Part shown: positions 8,207 to 17,680 of the stretch, in pieces
Position numbering within the stretch: the stretch's first letter is position 1
Layout: each line of letters opens with the position of its first letter
NCBI GenBank assembly: GCA_963744005.1
Contig: CAVURU010000003.1
Span: 3,224,001-3,288,000 of the forward strand
Length of the DNA stretch: 64,000 nt
Direction: 5' to 3'
Source: Palsa-504 sp963744005
GTDB lineage: Bacteria > Actinomycetota > Actinomycetes > Streptosporangiales > Streptosporangiaceae
Made by a program: the position numbers and the translations under genes
The notes under the pieces: model-generated
What the model saw: only the letters and a program-made list of their open reading frames with translations
Database searches by the model: none
Told to the model about the DNA's origin: nothing

Positions 8207-10018
8207 CTAACGGAGGTGGTGCACCTCGGGCAGGCCGTAGACCGGGGTGGGCAGGCCAGCCTGGCGGGCTTTGAGCTGGAGCGCGAGGTAGAGCGAGTAG
8301 TGCCGGGACTGGTGCAGGTTGCCGCCGGTGAACCACAGGGCGTCCTGCCGGGTCGGCTTCCACATGTTGCGCAGCTCGCCCTCCCACGGACCGGGGTCCT
8401 TGGTCGTGTCCGAGCCCAGCCCCCAGCACTTGCCGACCCGGTCAGCGACCTCCGCGGAGATCAGGTCGGCGGCCCAGCCGTTCATCGAGGTGTAGCCGGT
8501 GGCGTAGACGACCAGGTCGGCGGGCAGCTCGGTGCCGTCGGCCAGCACCACGGCGTCCCGGGTCAGGTGGTCGACCTGGCCCCGGGCCAGCGCGACGTCC
8601 CCGTTGGCGACCAGGTCGGCGGCGCCGACGTCGATGTAGTAGCCGGAGCCGCGGCGCAGGTACTTCATGAACAGCCCGGAGCCGTCCTCGCCCCAGTCCA
8701 GCTCGAAGCCGGCCTTGTCCAGCCGGTCGTAGAAGTCCTGGTCCCGCTCCCGCATCTGCTCGTACAGCGGGATCTGGAACTGGTGCAGGAGGCGATACGG
8801 GATGGAGGCGAAGATGAGGTCGGCTTTGTCGGTACCGATGCCAGAGGCCACCGCCTGTTCGGAATAAAGGCCGCCCAGGCCGATGTCCATCAGGGTCGCC
8901 GACCGGACGATGTGGGTCGAGGAGCGCTGCACCATGGTCACGTCGGCGCCGTTCTCCCACAGCGCGCCGCAGATGTCGAAGGCCGAGTTGTTGGAGCCGA
9001 TGACCACGCAGCGCCGGCCCTGGTAGGCGTCCGGGCCCGGGTGCGCGGAGGAGTGGTGCTGCTCGCCGCGGAAGATGTCCATGCCGGGGAAGGACGGCAG
9101 GCTGGGCTGGCCGGACATGCCGGTGGCCAGGACGAGCTGGCCCGGGTGCAGGGTGACGGTCTGGCCGTCGCGTTCGGCGGTGACGGTCCACTTCTCGGTG
9201 GCCGGGTCGTAGCTGGCCCCGGTGGCCTCGGTGGACGGCCAGTAGTTGAGCTCCATGACCGTGGCGTAGGACTCGAGCCAGTCGGCGATCTTGTCCTTGG
9301 GCGAGAAGACCGGCCAGTTGTCCGGGAACTTCAGGTAGGGCAGGTGGTCGTACCAGACCGGGTCGTGCAGGCACAGCGACTTGTACCGGCTGCGCCACTG
9401 GTCGCCCGGCCGGGCGCGCTTGTCGATGACGATGGCGGGCACGCTGAGCTGCCGTAGCCGGGCGGCGAGCCCGATGCCGGCCTGGCCGCCGCCGACGATC
9501 AGCACGTAGGGCTGCTCGGTGACGCCCAGCTCCTGGGCCTCGTGCTCGCGCTCCTCGAGCCAGCTGGTCCGGTCGCGATTGATCCCGTGCTCGGTGCCCA
9601 TCGGGCGGCGCGGGCCCTTCGGCTCCTCGTGCCCTTTGAGCTCGTACAGGGTGGTGAGCAGGGTCCAGCACTGGCCGTCGCGCAGCCGCAGGTGACCGCG
9701 GCCGCGGCCGGCGGCGGTCTCGAAGTCGATCCAGGCCTCGGTGAGGCCGTCGGCGGCAGAGGGTTCTTCGCCGTCGGTGAGGCGCCAGGCGTCCGGCTGG
9801 ATGCGGGGCAGGGTGGCCTGGAGCAGGCTGGTCACGCCGGAGCGGCCTTCGACGGTGGTGATGTTCCAGGTGAAGGCGATGAGGTCACGCCAGAAGCAGT
9901 CCTCAGTGAACAGGGCAGCGGCGCGGGCCGGGTCGGCGGCGGTCAGGGCGGCGCTGAAATCGGCCAGCCAGGCGGTGACCGCGGTGGCGGCTTCGGTCTG
10001 GTGGGTGGTCGTCGTCAT
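8207..10018 (-). CDS. Flavin-containing monooxygenase with N-terminal NTF2-like domain
   Basis: The 603-residue protein has two parts. Residues 1-140 form a SnoaL/NTF2-like domain (WLADFSAALTAADPARAAAL, CFWRDLIAFTW). The remainder is a flavoprotein monooxygenase with FAD motif VLIVGGGQAGIGLAARL, a second NADPH dinucleotide motif around CVVIGSNNSAFDICGAL, and a C-terminal ATGYTSMNGWA. Such NAD(P)H/FAD enzymes insert oxygen into soft nucleophiles or ketones. ATG 10018 is preferred over a start ten codons upstream because AGGAAGGACG lies just before it. The gene is convergent with the DHA2 exporter. Confidence 0.8.
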   Translation of the reverse strand: MTTTTHQTEAATAVTAWLADFSAALTAADPARAAALFTEDCFWRDLIAFTWNITTVEGRSGVTSLLQATLPRIQPDAWRLTDGEEPSAADGLTEAWIDFETAAGRGRGHLRLRDGQCWTLLTTLYELKGHEEPKGPRRPMGTEHGINRDRTSWLEEREHEAQELGVTEQPYVLIVGGGQAGIGLAARLRQLSVPAIVIDKRARPGDQWRSRYKSLCLHDPVWYDHLPYLKFPDNWPVFSPKDKIADWLESYATVMELNYWPSTEATGASYDPATEKWTVTAERDGQTVTLHPGQLVLATGMSGQPSLPSFPGMDIFRGEQHHSSAHPGPDAYQGRRCVVIGSNNSAFDICGALWENGADVTMVQRSSTHIVRSATLMDIGLGGLYSEQAVASGIGTDKADLIFASIPYRLLHQFQIPLYEQMRERDQDFYDRLDKAGFELDWGEDGSGLFMKYLRRGSGYYIDVGAADLVANGDVALARGQVDHLTRDAVVLADGTELPADLVVYATGYTSMNGWAADLISAEVADRVGKCWGLGSDTTKDPGPWEGELRNMWKPTRQDALWFTGGNLHQSRHYSLYLALQLKARQAGLPTPVYGLPEVHHLR

Positions 10019-10087
10019 GAGGGGACGTCCTTCCTGATGGCCGCTCACCCAGCTTCACCCCAGACGTTGCGGACGTCCAGCCTTCGG

Positions 10088-10912
10088 TCAGAGGCGCTTG
10101 AAGAAGTCGGTCATCGTCTGCACCGCGGCCGGGGTGATCAGGTGTCCGGTGCCCGGGAGCACGGCGAATTGGCCTGCGGGCAGCGCACGGCAGGCGGCGG
10201 CGCCCTCCTCGACCGTGCAGAAGGGGTCCCTGTCGCCAGTGAGGATGAGGGCCGGCACGGTGATCATCCGCAGGTCGTCGACGGTGTAGCCGTGTGGCTG
10301 GGTGATCCGGGCGAACGTCTGGCCGATAACGGTTTCCCAGTGGCCGGCTCCTTGCGCGCCATCGTGATCGGCCTTCATCAGCTCGAACATGGCCCGTAGC
10401 TCTGCGGATCGGCTCGCGGCCTGTCCGGGGTCGGCCTGGGCGGCGTCCGTGCGACCGCCGAGCATCTGCCGTGTGATGGTGATGGCGGGCGCGTCACGGT
10501 CAGGGTTGAACAGGTCGTAGCCCGCGTGGTTCACGATCGCGCGCACTGATCCGGGATGGCGGAGGCCGGTGATCGTCGCCGTCTCCCCGCCATCGCTGAA
10601 GCCACAGATCAGCGGCTGGTCGAGCTTGAGATCGACGATGAGGGCCGCGACGTCGTCGGCCAGCAGCGGGTAGGAGATCGGGCCGCCGGAGTGGACGCTC
10701 TTCCCCGACCCTCGCGTATCCGGCACGATCACCCGGAAGTGCTCCGCGAGGGTCTGGGTGAACGCGGCGTAAGCCACGGGGAGAGCGGCCCAGACGGGAT
10801 TGGCGGAGACCATGGCGTTGTCGAGCAGGAGCAGGGGCTCGCCTCGCCCGGCCTCGGCGTAGTGGATGTCGATCCCGTTGGCACGTACGTACCGGCCTGC
10901 TCGCATGGTCAT
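10088..10912 (-). CDS. Alpha/beta hydrolase
   Basis: The protein begins YVRANGIDIHYAEAGRGEPL, a standard alpha/beta hydrolase start. It then has the nucleophile elbow CGFSDGGE (Ser), an acidic LTGDRDPF segment and the catalytic His in PGTGHLI. Soluble esterase/lactonase-like serine hydrolases have this layout. GTG 10915, ATG 10912 and ATG 10906 are all possible starts. ATG 10912 has AGGAAGG at a good distance. A 145-base gap on the same strand separates it from the LuxR gene upstream, which may control it (inference from position only). Confidence 0.78.
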   Translation of the reverse strand: MTMRAGRYVRANGIDIHYAEAGRGEPLLLLDNAMVSANPVWAALPVAYAAFTQTLAEHFRVIVPDTRGSGKSVHSGGPISYPLLADDVAALIVDLKLDQPLICGFSDGGETATITGLRHPGSVRAIVNHAGYDLFNPDRDAPAITITRQMLGGRTDAAQADPGQAASRSAELRAMFELMKADHDGAQGAGHWETVIGQTFARITQPHGYTVDDLRMITVPALILTGDRDPFCTVEEGAAACRALPAGQFAVLPGTGHLITPAAVQTMTDFFKRL

Positions 10913-11060
10913 CACTGCCTTCCTGGTCAGCAGCCGAACGCCGCCGCATGCCGGGCGCCTTCATCCCGGCCGGCCGCTGACGCGCGTGAGTCATCACGAA
11001 CACGATGGCAGCCCGGCTGGCACCGGGGCATCGGCGAACTCACCCATCTCTGGCTGATGA

Positions 11061-12719
11061 TCAGCGATCACCGCGGGTGGCGACCGCGGCGGCCTCGGCA
11101 CGTCCACGCAGGCCAAGCTTGGACAAGACGCGAGCCACATGGTGCTCGACTGTCTTGCGCGACAAGAACAGGCGCCCGGCGATCTCGGGGTTGGAGAGAC
11201 CTTCGCCGAGGAGGCCGAGAACCTCCTGCTCGCGCTTCGTGAGCCGCCCGACGTTTTTCGGCCCGGTCCGGGCAGCCCGCACGCCGAGGTCCCGCAGCAG
11301 CGCGGCCGCGGCGTCCGCGTCGCGGCCAGCTCCCAGGTCCTCGAAGACCGACAAGGCCGCTCGCGCCTCAGCGGCAGCGACTTCGCGGTCGGAGGGCCGG
11401 AGCACCTGGGCGAAGAGCAGTCGCGTCTGGGCGGTGCGGTAGGGCATCCCGGCGTCAACGAACGCCGCGAGCGCCTTTTCCAGATGAGCCTGGGCGGCCA
11501 GCGGGTCTGTCCCGGCGAGCGCGTGCCCGAGGAGACGCTCACCCCGCGCGATGATGAGCTGGCAATCGTTGATCGCGCCGAGCGCGACCAGCGAACGCCC
11601 TCGCTCGATGGCCGCGGGGCTGTCGAGCAGGGCGATCTCAGCCTCGCCGAGCAACTCGATCACCGAGGCAGCATCGAGCCGGTCAGGGCTCGACGCGGCG
11701 AGCCGCCGGCGCAGCACGGTCACCGCCACCGATGGCTGGCCCAGGGCCAGGTACAGCGAGCCGGCCGCCGCGGCGGCTTCCTCACGGCCCTCGACACCGT
11801 GCAGCACCCTGACCGCCTCTTCGAGCCGTCCTTGCGCGAGCCTGAGCTCGGCCAGCGTCCCGGACGCGAACGCGTGCGGGGCCGCGAACACGCCGGCCGA
11901 TATCGAGATCGCCTCGGCCAGGTGCACCTCGGCGGCACCCCAGTCCCCGTCCTCGAACAGGAGCCGACCGTAATAGGTACGGCACTCCGCATACAGGAAC
12001 GGGCACCCGTACCGGTCCATGAAGCGCTGCAGCGACTGCACCCACTGCGTGGCCCGCTCCAGATCGAAGCAGCTGCCGCACACCACCATCGTCATGCAGC
12101 TCATCTGGGCCACCGTCAGCGGATCGCCGCCCTCACCGCCGATCACCGCGGCCATCGCCTCATCCAGCAGCGACATGCCCTCCTCGGTCCGGCCCTGCTG
12201 CACCAGCGCCTGCCCGACGGCGTGCATCGCCATCAGCTCCAGGCCGGAGTTACCGTTCGCGCGCCCGGCCTCCATCGCCTGCCGGGCCAGCTCCTCGCTC
12301 TGGACCGGGTCATCGGTGACATAGGCGGTCGCCCCCAGGAGCTCCCCGCGCAGTTGCGGCACATCACTGTCGATGATCCGCGCCGCACGGGCCAGCCATC
12401 CGCGGGCGGCAGCGGTATTTCCGAGATATCCCTTGTTGAAGCCGACCAGGGCCAAGGCCGCGCCGGCCGCGGACATCGGATCGGGACGGCGGCGGAAGGC
12501 GGCATAGGCCTGCTCGCAATGGGCGATCGTGCCCGCGAGATCGCCCAGCCAGAACAGGGCCTGGGCCAAGCCGACAAGCGCCTCAGGCAGCTCGGCCACG
12601 ACAAGAACGGCGGAGAAAGCATCCCGCGCGCCGGGCCAGTTCCCGGCGGCCAGGGCCTGGTAGCCAGCCATGACCTGACTTTCCAGGACGCTCAGCTCGT
12701 TACCGGGACCGCTGCTCAC
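11061..12719 (-). CDS. LuxR-family regulator with tetratricopeptide-like sensor region
   Basis: A 552-residue transcription factor. Residues 1 to about 450 are alanine-rich helical pairs of TPR type (for example WPGARDAFSAVLVVAELPEA and QAHLEKALAAFVDAG). The last 70 residues hold a LuxR/GerE helix-turn-helix: LTKREQEVLGLLGEGLSNPE followed by LSRKTVEHHVARVLSKLGL. It lacks the N-terminal ATPase of full LAL regulators, so it resembles their C-terminal half. It is divergent from the MFS transporter at 12878, with 158 bases between starts, so that exporter is a plausible target. Confidence 0.8.
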   Translation of the reverse strand: MSSGPGNELSVLESQVMAGYQALAAGNWPGARDAFSAVLVVAELPEALVGLAQALFWLGDLAGTIAHCEQAYAAFRRRPDPMSAAGAALALVGFNKGYLGNTAAARGWLARAARIIDSDVPQLRGELLGATAYVTDDPVQSEELARQAMEAGRANGNSGLELMAMHAVGQALVQQGRTEEGMSLLDEAMAAVIGGEGGDPLTVAQMSCMTMVVCGSCFDLERATQWVQSLQRFMDRYGCPFLYAECRTYYGRLLFEDGDWGAAEVHLAEAISISAGVFAAPHAFASGTLAELRLAQGRLEEAVRVLHGVEGREEAAAAAGSLYLALGQPSVAVTVLRRRLAASSPDRLDAASVIELLGEAEIALLDSPAAIERGRSLVALGAINDCQLIIARGERLLGHALAGTDPLAAQAHLEKALAAFVDAGMPYRTAQTRLLFAQVLRPSDREVAAAEARAALSVFEDLGAGRDADAAAALLRDLGVRAARTGPKNVGRLTKREQEVLGLLGEGLSNPEIAGRLFLSRKTVEHHVARVLSKLGLRGRAEAAAVATRGDR

Positions 12720-12877
12720 GTCAGCATCGTCTCAGATTCCGGACAGCCCGCACACGGCGGAGCCCGGGCAAACCTTGCCGCGGGCGCACCGCCGATGCGA
12801 CGATGAGCCCTGATGCCGCTTCGCGGCGTGTCACGGCGTCATGCCCGTGCGCCGGCGGCGCCGGCCGGAAGGCAGCC

Positions 12878-14395
12878 ATGATCGAAGAAACGCCGGCGAC
12901 GACTCCCGGCGGGGACGTAAGGGCAGGTCTGCCTGCCGAGGCGGACGCGGGCGGCTGGCCACCCAGCCAGGTCGCCGCGCTCGCCGTGGTCGCGCTGGCC
13001 GGCCTGATGGTGTCGCTGACCATGTCAGTTCTCATCCCGGTGCTCCCCCAGGTAGCCAATGACCTGCATAGCTCGACGACCAGCACTGAGTGGCTGCTGA
13101 CCTCGACGTTGCTGACCGCGGCCGTAGCCGTCCCGATCGCCGGGCGGCTGGGTGACCTGTACGGCAAACGGCTGATGCTCGTGGTGAGCGCCGGTTTCCT
13201 CACGATCGGCTCGCTGATCTGCGCCCTGAGCCACAGCCTGGTCCCGCTGGTGATCGGGCGCGGCGTGACGGGACTGTCGCTGGCCACCGTCTCGCTCGGC
13301 ATCAGCCTCATCAACGTGACGCTGCCCCCGCGCCGCGCATCATCTGGCGTGGCGCTTGTCAGCGCGATGCTCGGCGTCGGCGGGGCGCTCGGCGTGCCGC
13401 TCGCGGGATTTGTCGGCGAGCATGCCGACTACCACCTGCTGTTCTGGATGTGCGTGGCCGGCGGTATCGTGTCGCTGCTCGGCAGCTGGCTGTTCCTCTC
13501 CGAGCCGGCCCGGTACGCGGCGGGCCGGTTCGACTTCCCCGGCGCGATCCTGCTCGCCGCCGCCCTGGTCTGCCTGCTGCTGCCGCTGAGCGAGGCCGCC
13601 ACGTGGGGGTGGGGAGCGCCGCGGACCATCGCGCTGCTGGCCGCCGCGGCCGTCCTGCTCGCCGTTTTCGTCCTGATCGAGCGCCGGGCCGCCTCTCCGC
13701 TCGTCGACCTGGCCGCCAACGCCAAGCCTGCCCTGCTGCTGACCAATGCGGCCTCGGCCTGCGTCGGGTTCGCCCTGTTCGCCAGCTTTATCGGTACCGC
13801 GGCCTACGTGGAAACCCCGGCGGCGTCGGGCTACGGCTTCGGCGCGTCCATCGTGGTCGGCGGGCTGTGCCTGCTGCCCAGCGGGCTCGGCATGCTGGCC
13901 TTGTCGCCGGTCTCGGCCCTGATGACCCGCCGGTTCGGCCCCAAGGTCACGCTGTGCACCGGATCACTCGTGGTCGCGGCCGGATTCGCGATCCGCATCG
14001 GGCTGACCGCTCACCTGTGGCAGATCGTGCTGGGCACGACCGTCGCCGGGGCCGGCACCGGCATCGCCTACGCGGCCATGCCGGCCCTCATCGCGCTGGG
14101 CTCACCGGCCGCTGAGCTCGCCGCCGGCAACGGGCTGAACTCCCTGTCCCGCCTGGTCGGCAGCTCGATCGCCAGCGCGATCGGGGGAACCATCCTGGCC
14201 TCCTCGGTCGTCGTGGCGGGCGGCGTGATCTTGCCGTCGCTGACGGCCTACCGGCTGCTGTTCGGCATCTGCGCTGCCGCCGCCGTGGCCGGCGCGTTCA
14301 TTGCGCTGCTCGTGCCTTACCCGCCCGGTTATGCCCCGCTGGATGCACGCCCGGGCCGCGAGGCCGGCCTGGTACGCCCGCCCGCGGCACGCTGA
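12878..14395 (+). CDS. MFS exporter, DHA2-like
   Basis: A 505-residue integral membrane protein with about 14 hydrophobic segments and MFS motif A as GRLGDLYGKRLML. The first transmembrane helix is VAALAVVALAGLMVSLTMSV, and the central proline-rich helix and late TAYRLLFGICAAAAVAGAF fit drug:proton antiporters. ATG 12878 (MIEETPATT) is preferred over an upstream start because GGAAGG precedes it and the extra residues are not conserved. Divergent from the TPR-LuxR regulator. Confidence 0.8.
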   Translation: MIEETPATTPGGDVRAGLPAEADAGGWPPSQVAALAVVALAGLMVSLTMSVLIPVLPQVANDLHSSTTSTEWLLTSTLLTAAVAVPIAGRLGDLYGKRLMLVVSAGFLTIGSLICALSHSLVPLVIGRGVTGLSLATVSLGISLINVTLPPRRASSGVALVSAMLGVGGALGVPLAGFVGEHADYHLLFWMCVAGGIVSLLGSWLFLSEPARYAAGRFDFPGAILLAAALVCLLLPLSEAATWGWGAPRTIALLAAAAVLLAVFVLIERRAASPLVDLAANAKPALLLTNAASACVGFALFASFIGTAAYVETPAASGYGFGASIVVGGLCLLPSGLGMLALSPVSALMTRRFGPKVTLCTGSLVVAAGFAIRIGLTAHLWQIVLGTTVAGAGTGIAYAAMPALIALGSPAAELAAGNGLNSLSRLVGSSIASAIGGTILASSVVVAGGVILPSLTAYRLLFGICAAAAVAGAFIALLVPYPPGYAPLDARPGREAGLVRPPAAR

Positions 14396-14486
14396 GCGTG
14401 GTCACGGCCCGGGAACGGCGGACGTCCAGCCCGGGACCGGCCGGGCTAGGCTGACCGGCCGGCCCGGCATGGTCCCGGGCCGGGAC

Positions 14487-14897
14487 CTACTGCCCGGCGC
14501 GCACCCTGGTACGGGCCCGGTCAGGCGGGTTCTCCGGCGGGCGGCCGGGCGGCTCGGCTGATGCGGTACTGGCGGCCGGGGGCACGGCGCCGGCGGCGGG
14601 ACCAGAAATCACCGGCGCCTGCTGCGGCGGGCGGGCGGTGGTCCACCGTTCGGTGCACGACCGGGCGTCCTTGCAGTACCAGCGGACATCGTCGCAGGCC
14701 GGACCGCCATCGGGGACCAGCAGGCCGAGCGGAAGCTCGACGCCGCACATCGAGCAGCGGTTCACCTCGAGCGGCCGGAGCCCGTCCTGCGGGGCCGGGG
14801 CGGGTGGCCCGGCGGGCGCCGGGCGGGGGCTGGCCGGAAGTTGAGCGGGTTCGGTTTCCGGCGGTGCCACCAGGTCGGCAGCTGCCATACTTGACAT
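14487..14897 (-). CDS. Small Pro/Ala-rich protein with a five-cysteine putative zinc module
   Basis: A 136-residue protein of unknown function. A central module of about 40 residues holds Cys48, Cys51, Cys68, Cys75 and Cys81 (RCSMCGVELP ... WYCKDARSCTERW), flanked by disordered Pro/Ala/Arg-rich arms. The spacing suggests one structural zinc site. The ATG at 14897 has an excellent AGGAGGA ribosome site, which supports it as a real gene. It stands alone, with its promoter in the DnaA-box-containing gap. I do not recognise a named family. Confidence 0.6.
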   Translation of the reverse strand: MSSMAAADLVAPPETEPAQLPASPRPAPAGPPAPAPQDGLRPLEVNRCSMCGVELPLGLLVPDGGPACDDVRWYCKDARSCTERWTTARPPQQAPVISGPAAGAVPPAASTASAEPPGRPPENPPDRARTRVRAGQ

Positions 14898-15097
14898 GTC
14901 GGGGTTCCTCCTAAGGTTTATCCGACATACGGTCCCGGTCGGTGCTGCAACACCTGGCCGGGGCCATTTCTGGTTAGCAGGCCAGGCCCGCGACGGTTGC
15001 CCGGCGGGCGGGATGACGCCACATCACTAGGCTTCTCCCTTTTCTCATGCGTACCTGCTGCCTTTGACCAGCAAGAATAACGTCCTGTGCACAAATC

Positions 15098-15172
15098 TGT
15101 GGATAATTCTGGAAACTTGCTGCTCATGACCTTGCTAGCTGTGGACGTGCTGGGCTGTGGAATTGTGGATAA
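15098..15172 (+). promoter_or_regulatory. Cluster of DnaA-box-like nonamers
   Basis: Within the unusually AT-rich 390-base gap 14898-15287, the sequence TGTGGATAA (reverse complement of the DnaA box TTATCCACA) occurs exactly at 15098-15106 and 15164-15172. The related TGTGGACGT (15140) and TGTGGAATT (15156) lie between them in the same orientation. This may be a DnaA-binding regulatory or titration site. No replication genes are nearby, so it is not claimed as oriC. Confidence 0.45.
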
Positions 15173-15287
15173 CTGTCGTGACGCTTTATCAGCCCAGGTC
15201 ACAGGCCTGGCACGGAGGGCGATGGCCGGGAGGGGGAAGCGGGTCTATCGTCGGAACTGAGGTCCGCTGGGCCGAAGGGAGCCGTCG

Positions 15288-17657
15288 GTGAGCGCGGAAA
15301 CTGTTTCCGGATCGGCCCTGCAGCAGGTGGCGGGCGGGGCGCTGGCGGCGCGCTGGGTGGGCGAGCGGGTGCCGCGGGTCGAGGACGAGCGGATGATCAC
15401 CGGGCACGGCCGGTACGTCGACGACCTGCAGAAGCCGGGGATGGTACACGCCACGTTCGTGCGCAGCACGGTGGCCCGGGGGCGGATCACCGGCCTGGAC
15501 GTCAGCGCGGCGCGGCGGGCGGCCGGGGTGGTGGCCGTGCTGACCGCGGCAGAGGTCAATCCGCGGGTACACGCGTTCGGGCGGGCGGCCCCCGGCCGGG
15601 GACCGGACCAGACGCCGCGGCGGGTGCTGGCCGACGGGGACGTGCGGTACGTCGGCGAGCCGGTGGTGATGATCATCGCCGAGTCGCGGTACCTGGCCGA
15701 GGACGCCGCGGAGCTGGTCAGCCTGGAGATCGAGCCGGACACCCCGGTGGTGACCATGGCCCAGGCGCTGGCCGAGGGCGGCGTGCTGGTGCACCCGGAG
15801 CGGCCGGACAACCTGGCCGGCGTGGTGCCGGCCGCGGACAACCCGGAGCTGGACGCGATCCTGGCGGCCGCGCCGCACGTGTTCACCGAGACCTTCGAGC
15901 AACACCGCTACGTGGACGTGCCGATGGAGACCCGCGGCCTGGTGGCCGAGTGGGACCGGCCGACCCGGCAGCTCGAGGTGCTGATCGCCGGGCAGGGGGT
16001 GCACGTGCCCCGGGCGTTCTTCGCCCGGATGCTGGACCTGTCCGAGGACAAGATCCGGGTGACCATGGGCGATGTGGGCGGCTCGTTCGGCCAGAAGGCG
16101 TTCCCGCAGCGGGAGGACCAGGCCGTCGTGGTGGCCGCGGTCATCCTGCCGAACCGGCCGGTCAAGTGGATCGAGGACCGGGCCGAGAACCTGATCTGCG
16201 GCGGGCACGCCCGGGAAGAGTCGCTGGCCATCACCGCGGCGACCGACGAGAACGGCATCCTGCTGGGGGCCAGGGCCCACCATCTGGAGAACGTGGGGGC
16301 CTACCCGGCCGGCAGCAACGGGCAGATGGCGGCGTCGTCGGCCCGGATGTTCCCCGGGCCGTACCGGTGGTCCGGGCCCGGGTCGGTGGCCTACTCCGGC
16401 CAGGCCGTCTACACCAACACCGGCGGGCACTGCGCCTACCGGGGGCCGTGGATGATGGAGACCACCGGCCGGGAGCAGATGGTCGACGTCATCGCGCAGC
16501 AGCTGAACATGGACCCGCTGGAGTTCCGCCGCCGGAACGTGATCAGCCGGGCCGAGCTGCCGTTCGTCAACGCGGCGTCGGTACCGTATGACGCCATCAG
16601 CCCGGAGGAGACGCTGGAGGAAGCGGCCGAGATGATCGGCTACGACCAGTTCCGCAAGGACCAGGCCGAGGCCCGGGCCGAGGGCCGGCTGACCGGCATC
16701 GGGCTGTCGCTGTACATCGAACCGCAGCGCGGTGACCTGGGCACCTACGCGGCCACCATCCGGGTCGAGTCCAGCGGCAAGGTCAGCGTGTACATGGGCA
16801 CCGGCAGCCACGGGCAGAGCATCGCCACCACCATGGCCCAGATCGTGGCGGACGAGATGGGGGTCAGCTTCGAGGACGTGACCTTCGTCCAGGGCGACAC
16901 GGCCGCTACCCCGTACGGGCCGAACACGGGCGGCAGCAAGACGGCCGGGATCGCGGGCGGGGCGGCGCACCAGGCCGGGGCGGCCATGCGCGAGCGGGTG
17001 CTGGCCGTGGCCGGGCAGATGCTGGAGATCGACCCGGCCGACCTGGAGATGACCGGCAGCGTGGCCCGGATCAAGGGCGACCCGGAAGGCCAGAGCGTGA
17101 CGCTGGCCCAGATCGCCGCGGCCGCGATCAACCCCGGCGTGCTGCCACCCGGCAGCGAGCTGGGCCTGGAGATCTCCAAGCGCTACCAGGCGCCGCAGTT
17201 CATGTTCTCCAACGCCTGCCACGCGGTGACCGTCGAGGTCGACCGGGACACCGGGATGGTGGACATCCTGCGTTACGTCATCTCCGAGGACTGCGGCGTC
17301 ATGATCAACCCGAACGTGGTGGAGGGACAGACCGCGGGCGGGGTGGTGCAGGGCATCGGCGGGGTGTTCTACGAGCACTTCCGCTACGACGAGGCGGGCA
17401 ACCCGACCACCACCACGTTCATGGACTACCTGCTGCCCACCGCGGCCGAGGTGCCGGACCTGGAGTACGGGCACATCGTGACGCCCGGGCTGACCCCGGG
17501 CGGGCACAAGGGCCTGGGCGAGGGCGGCGCGATCGGCTCGCCGGCCGCGCTGGTCAACGCGGTGCGTGACGCGCTGGCCCCGCTCGGGGTCTCGATCACG
17601 GCCCAGCCGCTCACGCCGGACCGGATCCTGGCGCTGATCGAAGGCGCGGCCGGGTAG
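15288..17657 (+). CDS. Molybdopterin-dependent hydroxylase large subunit (CoxL/xanthine dehydrogenase family)
   Basis: A 789-residue large subunit of the molybdenum hydroxylase family. It has the substrate/cofactor segments VGGSFGQKAFPQREDQAV and CAYRGPWMMETTGREQMVD, the latter corresponding to the active-site loop that is AYRCSFR in form I CO dehydrogenase. The C-terminal GLGEGGAIGSPAALVNAV carries the catalytic Glu. The loop is not CODH form I, so an aldehyde- or aromatic-oxidising enzyme is likely. GTG 15288 is the start. No FAD or 2Fe-2S subunit gene is adjacent, so the partners must be elsewhere or absent. Confidence 0.8.
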   Translation: MSAETVSGSALQQVAGGALAARWVGERVPRVEDERMITGHGRYVDDLQKPGMVHATFVRSTVARGRITGLDVSAARRAAGVVAVLTAAEVNPRVHAFGRAAPGRGPDQTPRRVLADGDVRYVGEPVVMIIAESRYLAEDAAELVSLEIEPDTPVVTMAQALAEGGVLVHPERPDNLAGVVPAADNPELDAILAAAPHVFTETFEQHRYVDVPMETRGLVAEWDRPTRQLEVLIAGQGVHVPRAFFARMLDLSEDKIRVTMGDVGGSFGQKAFPQREDQAVVVAAVILPNRPVKWIEDRAENLICGGHAREESLAITAATDENGILLGARAHHLENVGAYPAGSNGQMAASSARMFPGPYRWSGPGSVAYSGQAVYTNTGGHCAYRGPWMMETTGREQMVDVIAQQLNMDPLEFRRRNVISRAELPFVNAASVPYDAISPEETLEEAAEMIGYDQFRKDQAEARAEGRLTGIGLSLYIEPQRGDLGTYAATIRVESSGKVSVYMGTGSHGQSIATTMAQIVADEMGVSFEDVTFVQGDTAATPYGPNTGGSKTAGIAGGAAHQAGAAMRERVLAVAGQMLEIDPADLEMTGSVARIKGDPEGQSVTLAQIAAAAINPGVLPPGSELGLEISKRYQAPQFMFSNACHAVTVEVDRDTGMVDILRYVISEDCGVMINPNVVEGQTAGGVVQGIGGVFYEHFRYDEAGNPTTTTFMDYLLPTAAEVPDLEYGHIVTPGLTPGGHKGLGEGGAIGSPAALVNAVRDALAPLGVSITAQPLTPDRILALIEGAAG

Positions 17658-17680
17658 CCGCCTGCGGCCGCTCTCGCGGC

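Noticed and set aside
14898..15287. DnaA-box region as chromosome origin
   Set aside because: Only two exact boxes, and no dnaA, dnaN, recF or gyr genes nearby. Kept as a regulatory observation only.
15189..17507. 772-codon open frame on the minus strand
   Set aside because: It lies antisense to the molybdenum hydroxylase gene and reflects the GC bias of third positions. The sense strand has the family motifs.
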